Below, piece by piece: positions 25,253 to 32,804 of a DNA stretch of 64,000 nt. Source of the stretch: an uncultured Lachnospiraceae bacterium. Its GTDB lineage: Bacteria > Bacillota > Clostridia > Lachnospirales > Lachnospiraceae. Numbering within the stretch: position 1 is the stretch's first letter; each line of letters opens with the position of its first letter. The notes under the pieces are model-generated. The model saw nothing but the letters and a program-made list of their open reading frames with translations. It was not told the DNA's origin and ran no database searches. Location of the stretch: the NCBI GenBank assembly GCA_902775485.1, contig CACYMJ010000007.1, positions 1-64,000 of the forward strand, in the 5' to 3' direction. Made by a program: the position numbers and the translations under genes.

Positions 25253-25360
25253 ATTAGATCAGGTAGAGGCATCAGGCTAGTGCCATTAAAAGACCGGGGA
25301 GAAAAGCCTCGAGAATTTAAAAATATCAACCACGAGTTGGTAAATAGCCATTCATAAATA
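25253..25360 (+). other. Non-coding tail of the TnpB element (possible omega-RNA remnant)
   Basis: Directly after the TnpB stop come small stem candidates (GGCA...TGCC near 25267-25283; CGGGG...CCTCG near 25297-25313) and, further on, CAAC-CACGA-GTTG (25329-25341), like the right-end hairpin of IS200/IS605 elements. In intact elements this part encodes the 3' end of the guide RNA. It is given as a possibility only. Confidence 0.4.
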
Positions 25361-25397
25361 ACCACGTAGACTATGCTTTGTTATAACGGAGACGGAT

Positions 25398-26231
25398 ATG
25401 GACAGACTACATGAAAAACAAAGAGATCTTGAAGAGTACCTGAAACAGCTGGGAAGTGTTGCCGTTTCATTTTCATCGGGTGTTGATTCCACCTTTCTGC
25501 TTAAGACGGCAAAAAATGTCCTCGGTGATAAAGTTATAGCCGTTACGGCAAGATCATGTTCGTTTCCGGCTCGTGAGCTTAATGAGGCAGTGGATTTCTG
25601 TAAACGTGAAGGCATAAAACACATCATCATCGAATCTGAAGAACTTGCCATTGAAGGATTCAGACATAACCCCAAAAACCGCTGCTATCTGTGCAAACGT
25701 GAACTGTTCACGAAAATAAAGGAAGTGGCAAAAGATCACGGGATAAAAAATGTTGTTGAGGGATCGAACATGGATGATAACGGGGACTACCGCCCCGGAC
25801 TGACCGCCATAGAAGAACTTGGTATAAAGAGCCCTCTGCGGGAAGCGAAGCTGACAAAGGAAGATATCCGAACGCTTTCAAAAGAAATGGATCTTCCGAC
25901 ATGGAACAAGCCTTCGTTTGCATGTCTGGCATCACGTTTTGTTTACGGTGAGGAGATAAGCGAAGAAAAACTTGCCATGGTCGATAAGGCGGAACAGTTA
26001 CTCCTGGATCTGGGATTTAACCAGGTTCGCGTAAGGATACACGGCAACATCGCCCGTATAGAAATACTGCCCGAAGAGTTTGACAAGCTTATCGGTGAAG
26101 ACATCAGAACAAAAATCTTCAACTCATTTAAAGAGATCGGCTTTTCCTATGTAACGATGGACCTTAAGGGTTACAGGACGGGAAGCATGAACGAGACACT
26201 CGATGATGCTACTCTCCAACGGCGTGGATGA
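25398..26231 (+). CDS. larE: ATP-dependent sacrificial sulfur transferase LarE
   Basis: This 277-residue PP-loop enzyme has SFSSGVDST near residue 27 and the family Cys-rich NRCYLCKREL. It also has Cys176 in SFACLASR, the same position as the sulfur-donating Cys176 of Lactobacillus plantarum LarE. LarE gives up its own Cys sulfur to make the nickel-pincer cofactor (lactate racemase and relatives). larB and larC are not in this window. The start has GGAG 8 bases ahead. The 3' end overlaps the convergent pyrophosphatase gene by 23 bases, and the last ~10 residues are probably not conserved. It is the first core gene after the mobile region. Confidence 0.9.
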   Translation: MDRLHEKQRDLEEYLKQLGSVAVSFSSGVDSTFLLKTAKNVLGDKVIAVTARSCSFPARELNEAVDFCKREGIKHIIIESEELAIEGFRHNPKNRCYLCKRELFTKIKEVAKDHGIKNVVEGSNMDDNGDYRPGLTAIEELGIKSPLREAKLTKEDIRTLSKEMDLPTWNKPSFACLASRFVYGEEISEEKLAMVDKAEQLLLDLGFNQVRVRIHGNIARIEILPEEFDKLIGEDIRTKIFNSFKEIGFSYVTMDLKGYRTGSMNETLDDATLQRRG

Positions 26232-27507
26232 TCTCCGGGAGGAGCTGCTTTTTACGGCTCATCACGTCAGGCATGTCAAACAGGTTTTTATCAAGCGCCT
26301 TATAAGGCAGGAATCGGTTTCCCCTGTGATCCGTACACAGCAGTGCACTGTGCTCGTGTATGACATCCGTGATCATCAGCACGGCCCAGTCAAGTCCCTG
26401 CATCGTCTTAACATCATTAAGCGTTGACTCATAAGTATCCCTGTAATCCGAAAGATCGTTAAGAGTCGTGACCTCGCACTGGCCGATACCTATCCTGACT
26501 CCGTTCTGGGTATAGGTCTTAAAGTCGGAAAGAATCGCATCCTTCGGATCTCTTTCGCTCATTCCCTCAACCTGCGAGAACATGGACAGACCGTATTTAT
26601 CAAGATCGATCCTGCATATCGAAGCCAGAACGTGTGCGGCGACGACATCCTCGCCGGTAGTGGTCGGGCTCTTTAATATAAGCGTATCGGAGATAAGGCC
26701 GGTAAGCAGTACCTTTGCCGTGACGGGATCGGGTGTTCGGTTGTTCCTGATGTACTGCTGATAAACCAGGGTGCATGTGCTGCCGAGAGGCTCGGCGCAT
26801 ATGAAGATCGGCTGGTCGGTCTTGATGGCATCGAGTCTGTGATGATCTATGATACCGACAATGTTGGCTGTCTCTATACCGCGGATACTCTGATTGGATT
26901 CATTGTGATCCACAAGTATCACGTTATATCTCGGAATGTTAAGAAAGCATCTTCTTGTTACAAATCCCGCATAACCGTTTTCATCATATACGGCAAGCCC
27001 GCGGTTTCCGGCGCTTTGCAACATTACCTTTGCATCATCGAACAGATCATGCACATCAAGAGTCGGACCTTGTTTTGACATTATCTGCCTGACACTGGGG
27101 ATAGAGGTTATCTTGTTGTCGCGGGAGAGCTCCCGCATAGTCCAGTTCGTTATATCGTCAACGGTAAGAAGTCCGTAGAAATCGTCCTTCTCATATACGG
27201 GTATGGCACTGGGAGTGTTCTTCTCGTAAATGGCGGCAACCGCCGTAAGAGGATCATCCGCGTCGATCCTGTGATCGGCACGCAGCATGACATCACTTAC
27301 CTTCGGATATACATCGCGCATATATTCAGGAATGTCGATGTCGAGCTGTTCCAGTATGTTTCTTGTACTGTCGGACAGATGTCCGCATCTTACAGGGATA
27401 TATTTATTGTCGGGATCCTGCAGGTTCATCAGCTGTGCATAACCGTATGCGCTGCAGACGCTGTCAAGATCCGGATTCCTGTGTCCCGTTACATATATAG
27501 TTCCCAT
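26209..27507 (-). CDS. ppaC: CBS-domain family II inorganic pyrophosphatase
   Basis: This 432-residue manganese-dependent pyrophosphatase of the DHH family carries a CBS insert. It opens with VTGHRNPDLDSVCSA; the metal site continues with VDHNE and IGIIDHHRLD, and the substrate loop SRKKQLLPEI is at the C-terminus. Between the two parts of the DHH domain (about 70-190) sit two CBS motifs (VMLRADHRIDADDPLTAVAAIYEKNT ... and MSKQGPTLDVHDLFDDAKVMLQSAG). The length fits the CBS type without a DRTGG domain. Such enzymes are tuned by adenine nucleotides. GGAGG lies 7 bases before the start. It is divergent from the FliB gene, with overlapping promoters, and convergent with larE. Confidence 0.95.
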   Translation of the reverse strand: MGTIYVTGHRNPDLDSVCSAYGYAQLMNLQDPDNKYIPVRCGHLSDSTRNILEQLDIDIPEYMRDVYPKVSDVMLRADHRIDADDPLTAVAAIYEKNTPSAIPVYEKDDFYGLLTVDDITNWTMRELSRDNKITSIPSVRQIMSKQGPTLDVHDLFDDAKVMLQSAGNRGLAVYDENGYAGFVTRRCFLNIPRYNVILVDHNESNQSIRGIETANIVGIIDHHRLDAIKTDQPIFICAEPLGSTCTLVYQQYIRNNRTPDPVTAKVLLTGLISDTLILKSPTTTGEDVVAAHVLASICRIDLDKYGLSMFSQVEGMSERDPKDAILSDFKTYTQNGVRIGIGQCEVTTLNDLSDYRDTYESTLNDVKTMQGLDWAVLMITDVIHEHSALLCTDHRGNRFLPYKALDKNLFDMPDVMSRKKQLLPEIIHAVGE

Positions 27508-27535
27508 GCTGCCTCCTTATGTGTCCGTATAGGCT

Positions 27536-27571
27536 TTGTTTAATTCTATCATATCAGCATATAATGAACAA
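27536..27571. promoter_or_regulatory. Overlapping divergent promoters of fliB-like and ppaC
   Basis: On the plus strand TTGTTT (27536-27541), 18 bases, TATAAT (27560-27565). On the minus strand TTGTTC (27571-27566), 17 bases, TAGAAT (27548-27543). The two occupy the same DNA, so only one polymerase could bind at a time. The -35 boxes are weak matches. Confidence 0.55.
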
Positions 27572-27613
27572 AAGATTTACGGACAGTATAAAAAGCCTTA
27601 TATTTATTATGAT

Positions 27614-28768
27614 ATGAAGATATACGAAAACAGATGGTTTGGTGAATTTGAATGTCTGTGCGGCGACTGCCCGCAGACATGCTGCAGAGGCTGGGTCATA
27701 CCGCTTTCCGACCGCGATATGGACAGATTCGCGAATGAGCGGGGGATGCTGGGACTGCGCCTGTTTTTTGCGACGGGAGGAAGGATAAGATCAAAGTTTA
27801 ATCCCGATTCCGGCAAGTGTCCTTTTCTGAGAAAAGACGGTTTGTGCCAGCTTCAGCGGGAAAAGGGACATGATTTCATCCCCTGGACGTGTCAGAGTTA
27901 TCCGAGATTTTACAGAAATTACGGATCGTTTGAGGAAAGATGTCTGGACCTTTCGTGCCCGGGCGCGGCACAGCTGTTTGTCAAAAACAGGGGAGCGCTT
28001 GATGTGACGGAGTATGAGGCGGATCCCGAGACAAGACAGTGCAGCACGAATGACGATGAGGAATATCTTGAGTTTCTTATAAGGCAGCGAAAAAGGATGA
28101 CACAGCTTATAAGAAAAGGCCTGACGCCTGACCTGGCGGATGCGGTATTTCTCTATGCGGTAAAGCTTCAGGATCTGTTTGCCAAGGGTATGACGGGTGA
28201 TCATGAAGAGCTGTCGTTTGACGATTTTTATGAAAAGGAAACGGATCGCAAAAAACTTTCGTTTTCATATCCTTTGTCGCCTGAAGTTCTGAGGGAGTTT
28301 CTTGCTTCTTCGCTTAATCATATAAGACTTAAGAAGGTGTATCCCAGGCTGTTTTCCATGTTCAAAAGTGCATCGGAGTATCTTAATATGTACGGCGCCG
28401 GCAATGCTTCATGGAGAAAGCATACAGAGGATTTTCTTAAAGCCGAGCCGTTTGTTGCCGAGATCATGGGGTATTATCTGTCGTACTATCTGTGGCAGTA
28501 TTATCTCAGGTCATATGAGACATACAGTTTTCGCAGGCAGACTGCACTGGGACTGTGCCACATGAACATGGTCCTGCTCCTGATTATGTCAGGGGGCGGG
28601 AGCGGAAAGATAACCGAAGAGAGCATCGCCGCGACGATAGCCGCTTATAACAGACGGGCGTATTTCAACGATGATATTCTGGATGAAATGTATCGTATAT
28701 ACGAGAAGAATTATGCTATAATCTTAAAAACGGGCCGTCGGGATAAGACGGAAGATCAAGAGGTATAA
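27614..28768 (+). CDS. fliB: FliB-family lysine N-methylase
   Basis: This 384-residue protein has the Cys-rich N-terminus of the flagellin lysine-N-methylase FliB/YkgJ group: FECLCGDCPQTCCRGW (12-27), then GKCPFL, GLCQLQ, WTCQSYPR and LSCPG, which probably bind an iron-sulfur or zinc cluster. FliB methylates lysines on flagellin in Salmonella, but the family is wider than flagellated species and no flagellar gene is in this window. I chose the ATG at 27614 because the promoter start site (near 27572) rules out the upstream frame extension. The ribosome site is weak. The gene is followed without a gap by an acyltransferase gene. Confidence 0.8.
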   Translation: MKIYENRWFGEFECLCGDCPQTCCRGWVIPLSDRDMDRFANERGMLGLRLFFATGGRIRSKFNPDSGKCPFLRKDGLCQLQREKGHDFIPWTCQSYPRFYRNYGSFEERCLDLSCPGAAQLFVKNRGALDVTEYEADPETRQCSTNDDEEYLEFLIRQRKRMTQLIRKGLTPDLADAVFLYAVKLQDLFAKGMTGDHEELSFDDFYEKETDRKKLSFSYPLSPEVLREFLASSLNHIRLKKVYPRLFSMFKSASEYLNMYGAGNASWRKHTEDFLKAEPFVAEIMGYYLSYYLWQYYLRSYETYSFRRQTALGLCHMNMVLLLIMSGGGSGKITEESIAATIAAYNRRAYFNDDILDEMYRIYEKNYAIILKTGRRDKTEDQEV

Positions 28769-29833
28769 ATGACGGATAAAAATCTTCAAACGGTAAACGA
28801 TATCAAGATCATGAGTCTACTGCTCATAATACTGAGCCACTGCATGTTCTTTTATGATGACAATCCATTTTTTGTATATAAGGCAGATATCACTTCGCCG
28901 TCGGTCTCATTTGCGGTGGGAGTGATCGATGCCGTACTGATCGCTGCATATGTATTATGCTCCGGATTTTTGTTTGCCAGATCCCAGGAACGTCACAACA
29001 GATCTATTCCGACCGTTTTAAAGGGCAGGGCAAAAAGACTGCTCGTTCCGTATTATCTGTATGGTGCATTATGGCTTGTGCCGTTATATACGTATTTCGA
29101 TATCGTCTCATTCGGACGGCCGGATCATGCCGGCTACCTTGAAGGTTACAAGGTTATGGCGCTCGGACAGTTCTCGGATCATCTCTGGTTTTTATGGATG
29201 CTGTTCGATGTCTGCGTTGTGTTCGCATTCATGAAAGTACTGATAAACAAAAACAGGCTCGTCCTGACGGGCATCATCACTCTGGCAGCGGCACTTGTTG
29301 TCAGTCTGCTGCTTCAGGATTTCCCGTATTTCAAGGTCAGTCAGATCGCACCTTATCTCATATGCTTTTATACCGGGATATGCGTTTACAAGAACGGTGA
29401 GAAGATAAGGCAGCTGTCGACGGGAATATGTATCATCATATCTGTCGTGCTGTTTGCGGTCGTTTGTGCATACGTATATTATGCGCCGGAGCATTGGGCG
29501 TATCTGTATGTCTTAAAGCCGGTCGGCGGATTGTTTGTATTCTTCCTCTTTCATTCGTTTGTGGGCTCTTCTTTCTGGGAGCGGTTCAAAAACACGGGTG
29601 TATATAAATACATGGGGGACACTCAGATGGATTTTTACCTTCTTCACATGCCCGTCCCGCTTCTGGTATTTGGCATTCTTGATCCGTATATCGGAAAGCA
29701 GCCGTGGCTGTGCGTTATCGTCAACTTCATACTCGTAATGCTGATAACGGCGGTCATTGTATATATTAAGAGAAAACTGGCGGGACTGCTGTCGGATGCG
29801 TGGAACAGATTTTTCCCGGCAGGGGAAAGATAA
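28769..29833 (+). CDS. Acyltransferase family 3 membrane protein
   Basis: This 354-residue protein with about ten membrane helices has the acyltransferase-3 layout: IKIMSLLLIILSHCMFF with the catalytic-type His near the N-terminus, the basic RAKRLLVPYYLYGALWL loop and a C-terminal MDFYLLHMPVPLLVF. Such enzymes attach acetyl or other acyl groups to sugars, peptidoglycan or lipids. Its ATG follows the FliB gene's stop with no gap, so translation is coupled, and its 3' end is followed 13 bases later by a PP2C phosphatase gene. The substrate is unknown. Confidence 0.85.
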   Translation: MTDKNLQTVNDIKIMSLLLIILSHCMFFYDDNPFFVYKADITSPSVSFAVGVIDAVLIAAYVLCSGFLFARSQERHNRSIPTVLKGRAKRLLVPYYLYGALWLVPLYTYFDIVSFGRPDHAGYLEGYKVMALGQFSDHLWFLWMLFDVCVVFAFMKVLINKNRLVLTGIITLAAALVVSLLLQDFPYFKVSQIAPYLICFYTGICVYKNGEKIRQLSTGICIIISVVLFAVVCAYVYYAPEHWAYLYVLKPVGGLFVFFLFHSFVGSSFWERFKNTGVYKYMGDTQMDFYLLHMPVPLLVFGILDPYIGKQPWLCVIVNFILVMLITAVIVYIKRKLAGLLSDAWNRFFPAGER

Positions 29834-29846
29834 AGGAAGTATACAG

Positions 29847-31643
29847 ATGGAAAAGAAGAAAAAACAGGGGACGATATTAAGACAGATAATGCAGCCTTTC
29901 GTTGTGTTCGTTCTGATACTGATCCTTGCAAACGCAATAGTGCTCATGCTCTTTTCCATGAAGTCATATCTTGACGATCAGTACAAGGAAGCATCCAGAC
30001 TGGCCCGTTTTGCGGGAGATGAGTTTGAGGATTACAGATGCGTCGATTGGCTGTTTAATTTCTGGGAAAATCATTTTCAGGAAATGGAATTCATCTATTC
30101 GAATCCGGAACGTCTCAATGAACTTGAGATCGAATTCCGCGGTCTGCATCCCGAGGTCGGTGAGTTCACTTCGGTAACCGATGAAGCGGCAGAGTCATTT
30201 GACCAAAAGAGTGCGATTCTGTTTGCGGAAATAGTATACGGCAAGATATCAGATCAGTTCGATCAGTTAAAACGTACACACAAACCGCTGTATCTGTACA
30301 GTTTCCTTATACGCAACAACAATACCGAGATGTTCATATTCGCAACCGGAACGCTTGACGATGAGAAGAGGATCAGTCAGGGCGGTGATCTGTTCGAACT
30401 CGGTTTTACGATGCCATATGTTGAGGGATCGTATCCGGTCGTTGACGAGATCCTCAGTACGCAGAAGCCGGTGGCGAGGATGGAACTGTCAAGGAGTAAG
30501 GGCGCGAACCATTCGGTCATCCATGCTTTTGAACCCGTATACGATAACGGCGAACTGAAGGCACTTATCGGTGTATCGTACCAGTCGCGCGAGATGATAG
30601 AATACAGTTTAAGGATGATGAGAACGATGCTTGCGATCACCGCACTGTTCTTTGCGGTAATGTTTGTGATCGTTATCCACCATATCAGGAAAATAGTAGT
30701 CCTGCCCATAGGAGAAGAGAAGAGGATAATAGAGGCATATGAGCAGGATAAGGACAGCCTTACCGCATCGCGTGCCCTTAATAACATCAAAACGAAAAAC
30801 GAGATTGAACGGCTTGCGGAAAGCTTTTCTTCCATGGTCACGGAACTTGACCGCTACATGGAGGAATACCGGGTCGTTACGGCCGAGAAGGAAAGGATAG
30901 GGGCTGAACTTAATGTAGCGACCCATATCCAGGCAGACATGCTTCCGAGGATCTTCCCGGCATTTCCCGATCATTCGGAATTCGATCTGTATGCCACAAT
31001 GACGCCCGCGAAGGAAGTAGGCGGGGATTTCTATGACTTCTTCCTTGTTGATGACGATCATATCGCGCTTGTAATGGCGGATGTTTCCGGAAAGGGAGTT
31101 CCTGCGGCGCTGTTTATGGTCATCGCCAAGACTCTGATCAAGAATCGTGCGATGCTTGGGGGAGGTCCCGCCGAGATCCTCTCGTCCGTAAACGACCAGT
31201 TATGCGAAGGCAATGAATCGGAACTGTTTGTCACGGTCTGGCTGGCGATAATCGAGATATCGACCGGAAAGGGTGTTGCGGCAAATGCCGGCCATGAGCA
31301 TCCCGCCATCAAACATAAGGACGGAACATGGGAGCTTGTAGTATACAGGCATTCGCCCGCCGTTGCCACAATGGAAGGCATCCCGTTCCGCGAGCACGAA
31401 TTCGAGATCTCGGCAGGAGATGAACTGTTTGTTTATACGGATGGTGTTGCCGAGGCAACAGATAAGAATGACGAACTGTATGGAACCGACAGGATGCTTG
31501 AGGCTTTAAACGGCTGCGCATCGGATGATCCGAAGGAATACCTTGCCGCGGTCAAAAAGGGTATCGATGATTTTGTCGGCGATGCACCGCAGTTTGACGA
31601 TATAACGATGTTGGGCTTTACATACAGGGGAGTCCAAAGCTGA
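29847..31643 (+). CDS. Membrane PP2C (SpoIIE/RsbU-type) phosphatase
   Basis: This 598-residue signalling protein has a membrane helix near 20-40 (PFVVFVLILILANAIVLML), an outside sensor domain of ~220 residues, a second helix near 255-275, a HAMP-like linker and a C-terminal SpoIIE phosphatase domain. The domain begins ERIGAELNVATHIQADMLPRIFP and shows the metal-site motifs PAKEVGGDFYDFF, VMADVSGKGVPAALFM and FVYTDGVAEA. Such proteins dephosphorylate anti-anti-sigma factors or other phospho-Ser proteins in response to an outside cue. No STAS or RsbW gene is nearby. The start at 29847 has AAGGAAG ahead. It ends the fliB-acyltransferase-PP2C run. Confidence 0.9.
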   Translation: MEKKKKQGTILRQIMQPFVVFVLILILANAIVLMLFSMKSYLDDQYKEASRLARFAGDEFEDYRCVDWLFNFWENHFQEMEFIYSNPERLNELEIEFRGLHPEVGEFTSVTDEAAESFDQKSAILFAEIVYGKISDQFDQLKRTHKPLYLYSFLIRNNNTEMFIFATGTLDDEKRISQGGDLFELGFTMPYVEGSYPVVDEILSTQKPVARMELSRSKGANHSVIHAFEPVYDNGELKALIGVSYQSREMIEYSLRMMRTMLAITALFFAVMFVIVIHHIRKIVVLPIGEEKRIIEAYEQDKDSLTASRALNNIKTKNEIERLAESFSSMVTELDRYMEEYRVVTAEKERIGAELNVATHIQADMLPRIFPAFPDHSEFDLYATMTPAKEVGGDFYDFFLVDDDHIALVMADVSGKGVPAALFMVIAKTLIKNRAMLGGGPAEILSSVNDQLCEGNESELFVTVWLAIIEISTGKGVAANAGHEHPAIKHKDGTWELVVYRHSPAVATMEGIPFREHEFEISAGDELFVYTDGVAEATDKNDELYGTDRMLEALNGCASDDPKEYLAAVKKGIDDFVGDAPQFDDITMLGFTYRGVQS

Positions 31644-31993
31644 CCGGAATTGATTCCTGTCTGCGATGATTGATATGGTGATGTTGCATAATTTGCCGGA
31701 CGATATTTGTGAGTATTTAACAATAAAGTATGACCGGCCGGCTGCCGATATATTGTGTGAAAGTATAGAAAGCGCGATGTATGCGCTGCTTCCGAAACGG
31801 ACTTCGGAATTATGATCTCAACGGAATGAGAGCCCAATCATTAAGGCAGACGCTGCCTTACATTTCTGTTCAGTAATAATTCCCCTGTTTGTTAAGAATG
31901 TACTTGCCGCCACAAAATGCAGTGGTTTATTAATGCGTGGCGAATTGCTATAATTTTATATATAAGACTGAATCTGATCAGGAGGTGTTTACC
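31644..31993 (+). other. Intergenic region with a possible small ORF and a hairpin
   Basis: A 49-codon frame lies at 31666-31815 (listed separately). An 8-bp perfect hairpin TAAGGCAG/CTGCCTTA with a 3-base loop (31842-31860) has only a weak T-run and might be the terminator of the PP2C operon. A possible promoter for the next gene is TTTATT (31926-31931), 17 bases, TATAAT (31949-31954). Nothing else is recognised. Confidence 0.45.
31666..31815 (+). CDS. Possible small protein (49 residues)
   Basis: The frame starts MIDMVMLHNLPDDICEYL and ends LLPKRTSEL. Codon use is acceptable and the text reads like a folded helical peptide, but there is no ribosome site and no known family. It may be a real small protein or the leftover of a longer gene. 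Confidence 0.3.
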   Translation: MIDMVMLHNLPDDICEYLTIKYDRPAADILCESIESAMYALLPKRTSEL

Positions 31994-32605
31994 ATGAGTG
32001 ATATGAACGTAAGTAGTGTAACTTCCGTATATACGGCTATCAACACAGGCGCAAACGCAAAGGCAGACGCGGCTGCAGGCGAAGCCCTTAAAAAGACCGA
32101 AGACAAAGTGCTTGAGAGCGGGGTTGTTTTTGAAAAGAGTTCGGAACTGTCCGAACAGAAGGCTACATATACGATCAACAAGATGAGCGCAGAGGACAGG
32201 GCAGCCCTTGTTCAGCAGCTCAAGGATGATGCCGTAGCAAGACAGAACCAGCTTGTCGACCTTGTCCGCAAGATGTTCTCCGATCAGGCGGGAGTATCAA
32301 AGCTTGCCGATCTTTTCACACCGGAGAATCTCAAGGATGTTAAGCCTGAAGATATAGAACAGGCTAAGAAGGATATCGATGAGGACGGATACTGGGGCAT
32401 CAAACAGACGTCACAGAGACTCTTCGATTTTGCATCCGCTCTTGCCGGCGATGATCCCGAGAAGATGAAAGAGATGCAGGCCGCAATGGAAAAAGGCTTC
32501 AAGGAAGCTACCGGTGCATGGGGAGACGAACTTCCCGATATATGTAAGGATACCCTTGCAGCGGCCAACAAGATGTTTGATGAGTACTATGCATCAAAAA
32601 ACTGA
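31994..32605 (+). CDS. Uncharacterised helical protein
   Basis: This 203-residue acidic soluble protein has no family I can name. After a Ser/Thr/Ala-rich start (NVSSVTSVYTAINTGANAKADAAAGE) comes a helical part with TYTINKMSAEDRAALVQQLKDD and QNQLVDLVRKMFSDQAG, then two helices ending DTLAAANKMFDEYYASKN. A very strong AGGAGGTG site 7 bases before the ATG and its own promoter and terminator suggest high expression as a single gene. No signal peptide, membrane helix or Cys is seen. The MSAEDRAALVQQLK stretch looks conserved-protein-like, but I give no function. Confidence 0.75.
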   Translation: MSDMNVSSVTSVYTAINTGANAKADAAAGEALKKTEDKVLESGVVFEKSSELSEQKATYTINKMSAEDRAALVQQLKDDAVARQNQLVDLVRKMFSDQAGVSKLADLFTPENLKDVKPEDIEQAKKDIDEDGYWGIKQTSQRLFDFASALAGDDPEKMKEMQAAMEKGFKEATGAWGDELPDICKDTLAAANKMFDEYYASKN

Positions 32606-32623
32606 GACAGTAAGTACATAACT

Positions 32624-32647
32624 TTTACCTTTACCTTTACCTATACC
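32624..32647 (+). repeat. Hexamer repeat (TTTACC)3-TATACC
   Basis: Three exact TTTACC units and one TATACC variant lie between the stop of the helical protein and its terminator. It is a short simple repeat that could vary by slippage. Confidence 0.8.
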
Positions 32648-32654
32648 AATACAG

Positions 32655-32684
32655 AACCCGGCAGAAGAACCTGTCGGGTTTTTG
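32655..32684 (+). terminator. Rho-independent terminator
   Basis: AACCCGGCAG pairs with CTGTCGGGTT (one G-T pair) around AAGAAC, followed by TTT. The flanking AATACA/TGTATT extends the stem. Confidence 0.85.
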
Positions 32685-32726
32685 TATTGTACATTTTTTG
32701 AAACAGAGGCGGATATTCGTCAAATT

Positions 32727-32757
32727 GGTTAGCAAATTCTAACCTTTTATGTAATAA
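32727..32757 (+). promoter_or_regulatory. copA promoter with operator-like inverted repeat
   Basis: TTAGCA (32729-32734), 17 bases and TAATAA (32752-32757). The inverted repeat GGTTAG-CAAATT-CTAACC (32727-32744) covers the -35 box. It does not match the CopY box TACAnnTGTA. A GC-rich palindromic stretch (32764-32782) follows in the leader. Confidence 0.5.
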
Positions 32758-32804
32758 TACGTATGACGGGCCCCGGGGGTCATGAAGCGATCGGGAGGTA
32801 ACAG

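Larger units (their letters stand above)
22985..25350 (+). mobile_element. Decayed mobile-element region: IS1595-like plus TnpB
   Basis: The block contains a frameshifted IS1595-like transposase and, overlapping its stop codon by ATGA, a TnpB gene with two deletions, followed by a TnpB-style 3' non-coding end. The exact terminal repeats and target duplications could not be fixed by eye, so the borders are approximate. Both open frames are broken, so the elements are probably immobile. Confidence 0.65.

Noticed and set aside
21241..25400. Integrative element bounded by a duplicated tRNA-Gly end
   Set aside because: No integrase gene and no second copy of the tRNA 3' end were found between 21311 and 25400.
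32624..32647. Hexamer repeat considered as a CRISPR-like array
   Set aside because: Units are 6 bases in direct tandem with no spacers. No CRISPR array or cas gene was seen anywhere in the window.
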